Assembly (NCBI GenBank): GCA_019914995.1
Contig: CM034141.1
Location: 3,596,001-3,660,000 of the forward strand
Length of the DNA: 64,000 nt
Reading direction: 5' to 3'
Origin: Acanthochlamys bracteata
Lineage: Eukaryota > Streptophyta > Magnoliopsida > Pandanales > Velloziaceae
Below the pieces are notes generated by a model, which was not told the DNA's origin, did not search any database, and worked only from the letters and a program-made list of their open reading frames with translations. Shown here one piece after another: positions 22,430 to 34,319 of the stretch (positions are counted from its first letter, which is position 1; each line of letters begins with the position of its first letter). The position numbers and the translations under genes are program-made.

Positions 22430-23250
22430 TCACGTTAGAGGCGAAAATAGCGCCAGAGAGAGGGGGTGGGGGGGGGGGGAAGAAAAATGAAACGAGGAGG
22501 AAGTGGAAGTGATAATTTTTATGTTATAGAAGTGACTTATATGTTGATAATGGGTTTCAAATCTAAAAGAACAGTTGAAATTACTTCTTTGGAGAGAGAA
22601 GTCAGTTATTTGGTGAAAAGAACACATCCTATGTATTATTACAAGAAAAATTAAGAATGATTGTTGCCACAATTAGAATAATATAGTCACATAATTATTT
22701 AAAAAAGATCATATAGCATTTTATGTGAAAATGTTTCTCAGACATAAAGCCACAACTATCTAGAAAAACTAAATGATCAATTAATGTAACTGATAATGAC
22801 TGTATATACAACAATCTTTAAACGTACAAGTTGCTATAGATCAAAAGAATCAGTAATCGTTGGCGTCCTACATGCATAGATGTAGGAGATTAGCTCGAGA
22901 AGATATTAAATCGAGTAGATATGCTCAATTAAGGTTACATCAACCCTTAGATATGCTTGCCATAGAACTCATTGTGCAAACCTAGATTTCTATTCCGATG
23001 TGTAAATGTATGATCCTTTCAATAATTTTATTGAATACATGCTTCAAGTAGAAAAATCTATTTTCTTTTTGAGAAAGATACTTCTCATACTCACTTTATG
23101 ATTTTATGTTAGTATAAGCTGAGGTCCGTAGGTAGAATGCTTAGATAAATATTCTGTGCAAGATGCACGTACTAGGTTTTAAAAGAGGATGAGCAGACAA
23201 TCGTCTGGAAACCGAAGATTCCATTTTTTCACTAAAGCTTGCTCATGCAA
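22430..23250. other. Non-coding part of the duplicated segment
   Basis: Contains an 11-base G run near 22470 and AT-rich sequence matching 43880-44715 in copy 2. No gene seen. Confidence 0.4.
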
Positions 23251-23595
23251 TATTCTAGCAATATGACGGAAGCAATCCACACTAACTTGAGCTGCATTAT
23301 AACACCATATTCAAAATCTAAAGCCTACACAATCATATACAACCAATATCTTTGTCCTACTTTCCACAAACTTTTACTATTACATATTTATCTATGTAGT
23401 GTAATTTCAAGCACTTATGAAATGATTGACACATGTATGGCTCAAAATGTTGATCTTATTAAGGTTTCTGAAGCCGTTAGACTTTCAGTACTCTCAATTA
23501 GTTCTTACTACTAACATTAATAAAAATAACACTTATATTGTCGAAAGTTTAGCAAGTAACAGAAGCATTCAAATCACCTTGGTTCACTAATCAAG

Positions 23596-25646
23596 TGTTA
23601 GAAATCCTAAGAATTTTGATCATAACATATATTTGAGAATTATTGCTAAACGTTGAACATATCTACATTGAATTCAAGTAGCATATGGAGCTAGACAGAA
23701 CTATATGCAGAATTTGGCTAAGTGTTGAAATTTTATTGAGATGCCAAGTTTACGCCAGCATATCTTTTTACTCACTTCACCAAATGAACTTTCTCAATTG
23801 TATTTGAAAGATGACATGACAAAGAGTAAATATAGGCAAAGAGCAGGGAACTTCATTAGGTATCAAACATAACAAAATTATGTGAGGTCTACTGATCACA
23901 CTGCTCAACATCACTAGATCACCTAGACAGCACCCCGACACAGTCAATGGCAAATGCTATATCAGTCTGTTCAGACGCTATTTTGGAGATCCGATTTTTT
24001 GTTGCGAATAAAAGACATCTTGAAGTTTTTATAGTACAAAAATTTCTTGAAGAAACGAATCTTACAAAAATCAGAGAAGCTTACTGTTTTGCACATACCA
24101 ATTTTAGGTGCACTTGAGTGAAACCTTTTTTGGAAGCAGCGTGCAAACTCACTATCTCTCAGTCCGAGTCACATTTTGGAGGTCCGATTTTGCTAATGGA
24201 AGTAGACTCAAAGAGCAGTCCAAAACTGAGCAGATGTGTTCTCTAACGAAGTTAAAAAAATCAGTAAGGTTGCTGCACAAATTAGGCTAGCTGATGGACA
24301 CAACCGAGGCATTCACTTGTCCAAACTTACTTTCTAGATTCATAAACATACCAACCAGTTGCAAATACCTAAGTCACTCAAGAAGACTTTTAGAATATTT
24401 ATTTCTAGATTATAGAGCTAATATTGAGGATATCAAGCAAATCTACAAAGATGGAAAGTTTTCTAGCATAGACATAATCTTAACTAATTAAGTTCGATTG
24501 ACTATATCTCAACAATCCATTTGAATTTGGGCATGATCTTTATATGCAAATTGAAGAGGACATCCTAGAGATTAATTTGAAGAAAGAAATCATGTTGGTT
24601 ATTAGAATAAATTTGCCGCAATATTTGGATTATAGAACAACAGAAACCCTAAGAAGCACTTGGAATCATTGGATTGTGTTGAAGTATCATATGACGTCTA
24701 ATTCACTTAAAGATTTTGATGGCGTTTTACTGAGGCATAGCAGAAGACATCTGAATCAGCAAGCATGGCCAGCCAAGAAAATAAATTAAAGAAATTTTCA
24801 AAAGAGGAGATACAACCGCTAGAACACATCAACTAGACATTGAAACTAGATCTTGACCTTGTATTTCGTCTAACCATTGCAACCCTTGATCAGTCGGAGC
24901 AGACTTCTTCCTGAGATCAAGGAGGACTCTTTTTTATATATTTCCAGTGATGAATACAACAAGAACACACTTTCTACGCAACACTAACTGATCATTCATC
25001 TTGCTACCTGACAAGGAGATAAACTTCACCGGAGCATTTAGGGAGTTTGATTCTCTTTTTTCCTTTTGTGCAAAATCTTTTGAGCTAATTAGAAATCATT
25101 GTTATGGAGGTCACTTGAGCTTAATCTTGTGAAATACTTCTAACTTTAAGAGAGTGGTTGTAGGAGAACTTGCGAGTTCTCGGGTTGCTAGCCTAAATGT
25201 AGGTTAGCGGTTTATGATAAGTCTTGCGAGGCGTGCACGGTTGTGGTCGGAAAAACTTTGTGAAGTGTAGAAGGTTGGTTGGAGTTATTCTTACAAGGAG
25301 ATTTGGTTGAGGTGGAGGCGTATGTTGCTTCAACGTTAGAGAATTTTATTTTGCATTGTCATGTGACATGGATGTAAATACCGTAGCGCCAAACCATGTA
25401 AAAATTCTTTATATGCTGATTGATTTGCATATCTTAGCACTTGCGATTATTTTATATAAATTACATTATGCTAACACTTCGGTGTATGATTTAATTAACA
25501 TTCAGTCACTAGTTAGTAGTCTCCTGATTGATTGACTAATAATTGATATGACTCTTTTCAGAAGCCTATTTAATTTTTTATTTTGCCATGACTCAATTCA
25601 CCCCGCCCTCTCCTCTTGAGTTAATATTTTGCTGATGTCACTATCA
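23596..25646 (+). repeat. 5' LTR of the Sirevirus-like element, about 2 kb
   Basis: The start resembles that of the solo LTR at 30000 (tgtt(a/g)gaaat..., then 'ttttgatnataaca'), and the end has the shared 'ctcaattcacccc...ctcttgagttaat' block. Length fits Sirevirus LTRs. The left boundary is inferred by comparison only. Confidence 0.55.
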
Positions 25647-25648
25647 AT

Positions 25649-25660
25649 TGGTATCATAGC
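25649..25660 (+). other. Primer binding site of the Sirevirus-like element
   Basis: 'tggtatcatagc' differs from the canonical methionine-tRNA primer site at one base and stands just after the LTR end. Confidence 0.7.
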
Positions 25661-25689
25661 AGGCCTCTAGATAAGGGCTAACCGCCTTA

Positions 25690-26930
25690 GAGGTAAAGAT
25701 CGATACAGCAAGTATGGACATCGTTGCAACGGAAGGAAGATCGTCTAGCCGACTACCACTTTTGATGGCTTGAACTGTAGATATTGGAAGTCCAAGATGA
25801 CTATTTTTATCCAAGTGTAAGACTTTACTTTGTGGACAATTATCAAAGAAGGATAGATTATAACCAATTGTGCAAACAAGGATAGATGCAAATGGCATAG
25901 CCGTGCCCAAGCAAATAACCAAATTTACGGACGATGATAAGAAGAGCGTCTCTTTGAATGCACGTGCCATGAACATGGATGGCATTCGGGTACTTCGGTG
26001 AAAAGTGTTCTCACACTTCAATTGGGACTGATCTGTTTGTTCTCTCAAGTTCAACAATCCTTGCTGCCCCCTTAAACGAGTTTCAAATTTATGTTTTGAA
26101 TTGTCTGCTTTTCCACGAAAGTCTTGCTTTATTGTGCTTTTAAGTCTTAATTAATTCAATCGTGTTTTTTCATGTAGCACAGTAAAAGAGATTTGGGTCA
26201 AGTTGAAGGTTACACACGAATGAACCACTGAAGTGAATAAGACTCGCGTGAATCTTCTCATGCATGGCTATGAGAACTTCAAAATAGATACTGGTTTTAC
26301 TAAAATCATTAACCCTTTGAAAAACCTTGGCACATTTTAGGATCGACACTTGTAGTGGATGACTATGCGTGCCGTACTTCCTATATATAACTCCAAGGTA
26401 GATGCCACCGAAGAGAATTACGATTTCTCCATTATGTCATTAGATGAACTCATTGGCAAACTCATGCTAAAGAAGCACCTCATTTGGTAATCTTGAAGAC
26501 AACTAAACAGCAAGTAAATTCTTCTTCTTCCGATGATGATTAAGATGACATTGCTATGTTGAGTTGACTAGGAAATTCAAGAGCTGCTTAAGAAGGAACA
26601 AGTGAAAGGCAAGTCAAGAAGCAAGGATTACATAGACAATGATGACCAAGAGAAAAATTGCTATCATTGCAAGAAACCGGGGCGCTACTGTCACGAATGT
26701 TCTCTGTTAAAGAGAACTAGAAAGAAAGACAATAAGAAGAAGAAAGTCATGGCAATTAGGAGTGATGAGGTCCCATATTCTTCAAGTGAATTTGTAGATG
26801 AATCCAAAACCGCAAACATGTGCTTCATGCCAAATGGTGATTTTGACAATAAGGTTAGTGATTTTAACTATGAATTTTCATATGATGAATTGTATGATAA
26901 TTTTTTGTATTTATGAGAAATTTAGAACCT
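25690..26930 (+). pseudogene. Copia gag relic with zinc knuckle
   Basis: TTFDGLNCRYWKSKMTIFIQ near 25750 is the opening of a Copia gag domain. Near 26660-26700 CYHCKKPGRYCHEC is a CCHC zinc knuckle within a Lys-rich stretch, followed by an acidic tail. Broken. Confidence 0.75.
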
Positions 26931-26962
26931 TGAAAAAGATGTATAAATCTTTTAAGTAGTGT

Positions 26963-28560
26963 ATGTATGAGAGTGAAAAGATGAATGAACAGGTAACTGA
27001 AGAAATTAACTCATTGTTTAAGAATGCTCCCTTGAACCAACAAAATGCATGTGATTGCGATGCCATGAAATCTGAAATCATTAAGCTCACCGAGTTGTAT
27101 GATGATGTGCTTCTTGAAAATGGAAAACTTATGCTCAAGAATCAAAGGCTAAAATTAAAAAAAATAAAGATGATAAATGAGATGTCCGACTTACATACTT
27201 TCCTTGCCAAATTTATAAAAAGTAAGGAGAGACTTGATGTAATTTTCGGAACTCATAAGGGCATCTTGAGAAATGAAGGAATCGATTTTGATCCTAGCAA
27301 CAAAACTGAGCACCTCAAGCACGTGTGGACTATAAGTACTTCCTTTGCACCTTTTGTTAGTTGTTTTTATTGTAATAGAAAGATCATGTCATTAAATCCT
27401 ACTGGTGTACAAGAAAAATGGAAAGAAAGTTAAGAAGATTTGAATTCCGAGGGAACTATTAGACTAGCTAACATTAAAAGACCGAAAGAAATTTTGGCAC
27501 CAAAGATGTAAGCAATATCTTCCAGGTATACCTTGCGCTAAGAGGAGTAGAAGACCAAATGGCATCTTGATAACGGCTACTCAAGGCATATGACATGAGA
27601 CTTTTACCAACTTCAGTCATCTAGAGGCAAGTGTTTGGTAACGAGTATTGATAAGATTGGTAAATGATCTTATTTATGCATTGATAATGTGTTGTTTGTG
27701 TAAGGTTTGAAGCATAAATCTATCTCTTGAACATAAGTCAACTATACGATGTTGATATATATGTGACATTCAAAGATAACTCTTATCCGGTGGTCAACTC
27801 ATCTGAAAAAGAAATCAATCAAGAGCGAACGAGAGGTAATATTATGTTATTATCTTGAAATTTTTCATAACAAAAACCTTTACCTTATAGCAAGCGAGCA
27901 AGAAACCAGTCACCTGTGGCATAGAAGCGGTCATTACAATATCAAGGTGATTGCAAAGCAGCAATCATCCAAATGCAACTAGTTTCAAGCTACTTAACAT
28001 ATTATCACGAATGAAGGACTTTGTGGTGCATGTATGAAAGGCAAGCAAGTGAGAACCTCATTAAAGCCAAAGCAATATCGAACCACCAACAAACCACTCA
28101 AATTGCTTCAAATGGACTTATTCGGACCTACACAAATCACAAGCTATGGAGAAAAATCTGCTGCATGTCATTGTTGATAACTACTTAAGGTATTATTGGG
28201 TATTCTTCTTAGCCTTCAAGAATGATACACTAAAGGTATTCTCTTCTTTCTCAAAGAAAATTCAAAATGAACTTGCTTTAAACATTGCTGCTGTTAGTTA
28301 AAAAACTGAAGTTTTGATGAATTTTGTTATGCAAGTGGTTTGAAGCATAACTTTTCGCACCTAGAAAGAACTCCTCAATAAAATGGTGTTGTTGAAAGAA
28401 AGAATAAAATGCTAGTTGATATAGAAAGAACTATATTGTGTGATAAAAATTCAACAGAAGCAGTATTAGGCCAAAGCCATGTTGTGCTTTTATAAACCCT
28501 AAATGGTTCATTATGAATTGCCTAAGATTAAGAAGCTAATATTTCTTACTTTAAGTCCTT
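26963..28560 (+). pseudogene. Copia protease/integrase region relic
   Basis: A coiled-coil-like stretch (26963-27430; many Lys/Glu/Leu) leads into a WHLDNGYSRHMT-like protease site near 27570. Integrase pieces follow: the H-rich binding part near 27910, a FGPTQIT block near 28120 and QNGVVERKN-like sequence near 28385. Highly degraded. Confidence 0.65.
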
Positions 28561-28579
28561 TGGTTGAGAATACTTTATA

Positions 28580-29999
28580 TTGATCAAGAACATTGATAAG
28601 ATTAACTTCAAATGCAACGAAGGAATATTTCTTAGCTACTCACACTCTTCCAAAACACTTGGAATTTTCAACATGAACACTTTACCTGTGGAGGAGTCTG
28701 TTCATATTATGGTTGATGAAACTAACTCTATGTTGAGAATGATAAGATTGCAGAAAGTGCAAGCAGAGAGCAGTTCCTGAACAATCACTAAACAATGATG
28801 ATCCAGTCTCTGGACAGTCAACCGAACAGCAAACAGAAGACAATCCATTCAGTCAATACAGCCTGCTCAGTAAAGAATATTCAGTTACCCAAAACAATTC
28901 AGATATTGTTCTAGTCATCCTCAAATAACGTTATAGGTAATGCAAACCACGTGTAAGAACAAAATCACAACTGAGAGGTAATTTTTATGAACATTCCGCC
29001 TTTGTTCCTAAAATTGAACCTTCAAATATTGATGTTTCTTTAACAGATAATTTCTGTATTATGGCTATGCAATTAGATCTTAACCAATTTCAAAGAATTG
29101 TGTTTGAAATCTTGTTCCTAAACTATGTGATAAATCTATTATACATTCCACGTGGGTTTTCGCACCAAGGTGGATGAGAACGGAAATATTGTTAGAAATA
29201 AAGTTAGATTAGTTATTAAAGGTTATTGGCAGGAGGAAAGTATGGATTTCATTATGCTCTTGTTACACGTTTGAAAGCTATTCGCATGCTACTTGCATCT
29301 GCTTGTCATATACATTTCAAATTGTTCTAGATGAATGTGAAAAGTGTGTTTATCAATTTCTACATCAAAGAAGAAGTCTTTCTTGAGCAACCAACAGTAT
29401 TTGAAAATCTTAAGCACTCGGATCATGTCTACAAGTTATCAAAAGCTCTCTATATACAAACATCACGTATATGGTGCGAAAGACTTAGTGGACTTTTGCT
29501 TGGGAAAGGTTTCTCTCGTGCTAAAGTTAACTTCACTTTTTTTTGTAAGCATGATAAGAATGGTAGATTAGTAGTACAAGTGTATATAAATGATATTATT
29601 TTTTGTGTTAATAATGAATCCTTGTGCAAATGGTTTGCTAAGCTTATGCAGCGTGTGTTTGGGATGAGCATAATTGGGGAACTCAACTATTTTCTTTGAC
29701 TTCAAATCAAGCAACTTTGAGAATGGCACTTTTATAAACTAAGAAAAGTGTATTAGGACTTACTCAAGAAGTATAACGTAGAAGTATAAAAAGTGCATAT
29801 ACCACCAACACTAAGATTAACAAAGATTAATCAGGTAAGGATGTTGGTTAAAAGTTCTATAGAGGCATGACCGAATCACTTCTCTACAACTGCTAGTAGA
29901 TTTGACAATCAGTACAGTGTTTGTTTATATACCCATTTTCAAAGTGCACATAAAGAATCTTACTTGGTTTGTGTTAAGAAAAATTTTAGATATCTTACA
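28580..29999 (+). pseudogene. Copia reverse transcriptase relic
   Basis: 29331-29699 reads MNVKSVFINFYIKEEVFLEQP, then VYKLSKALY, VQVYINDIIFCVNNES and ELNYFL, which are Copia reverse transcriptase blocks (the YxDD-type site is altered). Interrupted on the right by the solo LTR at 30000. Confidence 0.75.
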
Positions 30000-31632
30000 T
30001 GTTGGAAATACAAGGATAATTTTGATGATAACAAAGAATTAAGAACTATAATTTATATAAGACTAATAATCTGAAAATAAGTCTGCAGGATTAGACAAAC
30101 AAAGATCATTTAATTTACAGCAGACAAAAACAGCCATCATACAGCTAACTGTTATGCTACTACATACTGGACAGAGGACAGCACATGGGACAGAGGATGC
30201 CACAGCCACATCACGGCCAAATGCTCGATCGCCTTGAAGGGACAGAGAACAAAGATACTGGGACAGAGGATGTCACACGGCTAAATAACAGCCAACCTCT
30301 ATGTCTCATCGGCGGATGAGAGACAACATACGGGGCAGAGGATGCAGCAGCCCACATTACTGAGGCAGTTGTTTGGCTATCAAGCATATGCACTTCTCTT
30401 TTCAGAGATGACCCATATGTTCAACGGCAACGGATTTCCCTTGCCTTCAAAAATCACCGCACTCACAACGGATCAAGGACCTCAAATGTAAGATTTACAA
30501 GAGCTAGAATCATCTTCACTTTCACACAAAAGGGAAGCTCAATAATCAAGAAAAGAAAGCAGTCAAAGTCCTTGATCAGTCAAGCGGTCAACCTGCACTG
30601 CATTTATTATGGACATACCATATCAACTCATCAGCTCACCGAGATTCAAACAGAAGCTTAGCTGAATTAAGCACTCAACCGTTGGCAGCAAATTCAAATC
30701 TCTTCAACGCATTCAATGCAACAAAGACTTTGCACAAACACAGCTGAAGAACCACTGGACAACACCATTCCTTCTCTGACGTGAAGAACCGAGCGCCAAC
30801 AGCAACGTTCCTCAACGGCTCCTGCACAGGAAAGATGTTCTATAAAAAGGGAGTCACAGCAACGAGAAAACGTGGTGGAGAAATAGAGAAAAACAGGGAG
30901 AGAACAAAAAGAAAACAGAAGTAGAGAGAATCCAAGCCAAAACAGAGACATACAAGAACTCTACCACTCTACACAAAAATCTCCCACTGCCGGTCACGAA
31001 CTTGACTATTCCACACAAACAAATCTTGCTGCAAATCATACTGAAGAAATCTCTCAGCAATCTCTCCGATCATCTCATCTGAATCACTGATTATACACTC
31101 AACATTCATGAGATAGATCCTGCACTCAATACTTGTTTAGTTTCTTGTAACCCGTCACTTACAGTGTAAAGGTGGTGCTGGATGCACCGATAAAGGAAGC
31201 TTAGGTAGAGCTTGGTGTAAGCTCTTAGATCTTGTAATAGTGCTAGCAAATCAACCAGGGGGATAGGCGTGTCCAGGAGGCTAGTAGGGGTTGTCTTGGC
31301 GAAGAAACCCGGTAGAGTATGTGTGCTTGGCGAAGCACTTCGCTCTAGGTGTATTTGTAGCTTATTAAATGTCTAGTGAAGCTTTGGCTCTGGTGATAGA
31401 GCGACCGTGGATGTAGGCAAAGGGATTTTGCCGAACCACGTTAAATATCCTGAGCACTACTCTTTGTCACTTCTGTCAGTAAACACACTAACTCTTCTGT
31501 CTGCAGGTTACAACAATGACACAGCCGGCTGTCAGCTCTCTGCCAGTAGGATAACAAACTTAACGAAAATTTTTATAGACTAACTCAATTCACCCCTCCC
31601 CTCTTGAGTTAATCTTGCAGGAATATCTAACA
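30000..31632 (+). repeat. Solo LTR of a Sirevirus-type Copia element, 1633 bp
   Basis: Begins 'tgttggaaat', ends 'aatatctaaca', and is flanked by a perfect 5-bp duplication 'ttaca' (29995-29999 and 31633-31637). A TATA box 'tataaaaagg' lies at 30841-30850, and the 3' part ends with the 'actcaattcacccc' block shared by Sirevirus LTRs. No internal coding sequence is present, so it is a single LTR left after recombination between the two LTRs of a full element. It interrupts the older Copia pol at the reverse transcriptase/RNase H junction. Confidence 0.87.
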
Positions 31633-31637
31633 TTACA

Positions 31638-32127
31638 GATACCAAAGAGCTTGGCTATCACAAACGGTATGCATTTGCTTAAGTGCATTTGAGGATACCA
31701 GCTTTGCAGGATTCAAACTTGATAGAAAAAGTATACGCAGCTCATGTCAATTTTTAAGTGGATGTTTAATTTCTTAGTATTCAAAGCAAGCATCCAGTGC
31801 TTTATCAATTGCAGAAGTTGAGTATGTTGCAGCAGATAGTTATTATGGGCAGGTGTTATGGATCAAACACTAACTTCATGATTTTGGTTATAAATACATA
31901 ATGTGCCTATCTATTGTGGAAATAGGAGTGCCATTAATCTTTCGACAAATGACATTCAACACTCTGGAACAAAGCACATAGACCTTAGTCATCATTTCAT
32001 TCGTGAACATGTTGAGTGTAGAAGTATTGTTTTGAATTTTGTTGATCCCGTAAATCAACTTACGGGTATTTTTATAGAGTCTTTGCCTTCTGATTCTGTT
32101 TTGCGCATTTATTCTATTTGTTTTTAA
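31638..32127 (+). pseudogene. Copia RNase H relic
   Basis: Continuation of the older element after the solo LTR: an IAEVEYVAADSYY-like block near 31815, YCGNRSAINLSTN near 31910 and SGTKHIDLSHHFIREHVE near 31970. These are the usual C-terminal Copia RNase H motifs. Confidence 0.75.
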
Positions 32128-32336
32128 ATTTTTATTTTGATGATCATGTCTAGAGGAGATAGCTGGTGCTACTACTGGAATACTTCTTTTCCTTATCTAA
32201 TGTTCTTTGTTATTAAGTATTTTAATGCTCTGCGAATTCTTTCCTATCTTATTGAGTTTCACGACTACTTAATACATCGGTCACACTTTATTTTTCTTCT
32301 CACCGAACTCAAACAATACTTACTATTCATTCTCCC

Positions 32337-33640
32337 CATGGCTGAGCATAACCCATCTTCTTCTAAGCCGATTCGTCCAAGATTTCTTGGAATCCTCGCT
32401 TCAAATCACAATATCGAAGCATAGAGTTTTGTTTGATGAAGAGAAATTCATTGGGAAGAAAGTAGTAGCCAACTATCGCAAGCACAAGAAGTTCACCATG
32501 CTTCCCCTCACGAAAATCAAGTTTGATGACTTTGCTTATGTTGGACTAGATATTGAAGACATCTTTGAGTTCCAAGGATGGTAATTTTTGCAAGATTGTC
32601 TAGAGATCTACTATGAGGATGTCTTTAGAAATTTCTACACAAACTTCTTCCCGACACCTTTGATTTCTCAACGATGGTAGAGATGATGCACATCAATTCA
32701 AGGAACCTATATTTGCTCTTAAATGTGCCATACTATAAGGACTTAGAAATGGTTCAAATGAGAAAAATCGATCATCTCAAGTGGCCATTGGACACGAATT
32801 ATGTCACGCCCGAAGAGATTCAGTTTGCCACACACTTGCCGTTGTTGCCTCGTGTAGCCTACATATCATTAGCCATATCTTAGTGCTAGAGAGGAAGCTG
32901 GAATGACACGTTTTGACTCTTATGTGCTTTCCAGATTGATCGAGGGCATACCGCTGAATCTCACCAGCATCATGTGCCAATATATCATAAGTGTTGCTCA
33001 AGATAGAAACAAGCATTTCCAGTATACACACAATATTATGGAGGCTTATCGTAAGAAAGGTGTTCCTTTTGAGAGGTACGATGGTTTGGTGAAGAGCAAT
33101 TTGGTTATTCTGGATTTGAAATTTATCATGGAACTATATAGTGCTAAGGATGAAATTGATGAGAACATTGATCAACTGATGCAAGGAGACGAAACAACAA
33201 CCCAAGGCACCAACACAGCATGATTTACCCACTGGACATCAAGCTTCAAGTGAGCCAAAAGATACAATAAGTACACAACCAGCTACAATACCCTCAAATG
33301 GTATGGGTACCCTTTGATCACTTGAAGGACCTCAAGAATGAGCTAAGCAAGGTTCGGATGAGGGTTTGGACCCTTGAGGATAGTGCACAAGATGTGCTAA
33401 TGGATTGCACACAAGAATCAAGGATTTAGATCAAAGGCATGAGGAAAAGGTTAAGGGTTCAGTCGAACAGTTTGGCAAGTTGTTGGATGACAAATTTGAT
33501 GGATTCAAGGAATGGCTCAACGGTCAAGATGTTTGCAAATCCTCCAACCGTCGTCTACTAGTTCTACCTTCATCTCTATACATAGAAAAGCCTAAACCTA
33601 ACTTTTCCAATCAGCACCCACCCCTCATGGATTGACTATT
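32337..33640 (+). pseudogene. Additional open region after pol (env-like position) in the Sirevirus-like element
   Basis: After RNase H, several frame pieces encode a non-pol protein: KHRVLFDEEKFIGKKVVANY, YVTPEEIQFATHLPLLPR and LIEGIPLNLTSIMCQYII. They resemble the 'putative plant transposon protein' domain often found in the extra open frame of Sirevirus and some Gypsy elements. The end is coiled-coil-like. Whether it ever acted as an envelope is not shown by the sequence. Broken. Confidence 0.55.
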
Positions 33641-34319
33641 TCTATTTCGATTTGTTTTTTTTGGATGCTTTATGTTTTTCTATTTTGTACTTGTTGTATT
33701 TTCTGTTTGTATTTTGTGTTGCTATCTTTTCTATGCTTACTAAATCTGCATCCGGTTACTAAGCCTAGATTCATGGCTAAAGTGTACTGGAAAAACAACA
33801 CACTATTCTTTTGAACAAGAAGAATAAAGCAAAACCAATCGTATTTACTATGATTACCCTCTTTCCCACCGGAAAGAAACTCCTTCCCAACTCGAAGAGA
33901 GATTATTTGGAGAAATCAGAGTTCACTGGTGTTTACTCATAACGAGAAAAATCCTAATAACTTTAGATCTCCTTATACATAAAACAATACTCATCGAAAT
34001 ATGATCTCATCGAAAGATTAATAGTCTGATGACTACTGGAAGCCTTCTTGGTGAACAGAGTCTGATGACACATATATTTTACATCTATACGAGTTTGAAC
34101 AATACTCAGTATATTCTTTGGAGTATACCACAATAGACAAAGAAGAATATAAATACTATACAGGATATATATCGTAGGGACTTTAGAGTCAAAATATCCA
34201 ATACAATATATCTGTACAAAAATACATTACATGGCTAAAAGCATATTGTTCGTATACTGCACAATTCTTACAATATCATTTGTATCATATTTGCAGTAAT
34301 TCTAACGTGCTTGTTCCAC
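33641..34319. other. Junction region between the Sirevirus-like element and the endogenous virus cluster
   Basis: T-rich sequence, then mixed AT-rich sequence without a clear domain. No 3' LTR of the Copia element and no reverse transcriptase of the virus was recognised. Confidence 0.35.

Larger units (their letters stand above)
21385..24800. repeat. Direct segmental duplication, copy 1
   Basis: Order and sequence match 42765-45240: synthase intron and exon relics, then a non-coding stretch ('gcgtcctac' with 'gcatagatgtaggag'; 'gatatgctcaattaaggtta'), then 'cacttgagtgaa' onward. Copy 1 holds about 860 bp (23251-24110) where copy 2 has 16 bp. Its right part overlaps the LTR of the Sirevirus-like element, so that insertion seems older than the duplication. 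The copies are well diverged, clearly not recent. Confidence 0.75.
23596..33640 (+). mobile_element. Sirevirus-like Ty1/Copia element, old, 3' LTR not found (fossil)
   Basis: The presumed 5' LTR runs from 'tgttagaaat' (23596) to about 25646 and ends in the Sirevirus-style 'actcaattcacccc' and 'cttgagttaat' block. A methionine-tRNA-like primer site follows at 25649-25660 (11 of 12). Then come gag with zinc knuckle, protease, integrase, reverse transcriptase and RNase H relics in Copia order, and a further open region after pol (32337-33640), as Sireviruses often carry. Pol is split by a solo LTR (30000-31632). Frames are broken many times, so it is an old copy. The 3' LTR seems lost where endogenous virus sequence begins. 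Confidence 0.75.

Noticed and set aside
23251-24110. Extra block in duplication copy 1 taken as another 862-bp hAT element
   Set aside because: Only the size is similar; there are no taggggtggcaat-type ends and no 8-bp duplication.
25644-26057. A 137-residue minus-strand frame over the Sirevirus-like gag
   Set aside because: It is antisense to recognisable Copia gag sequence and has no family signature.
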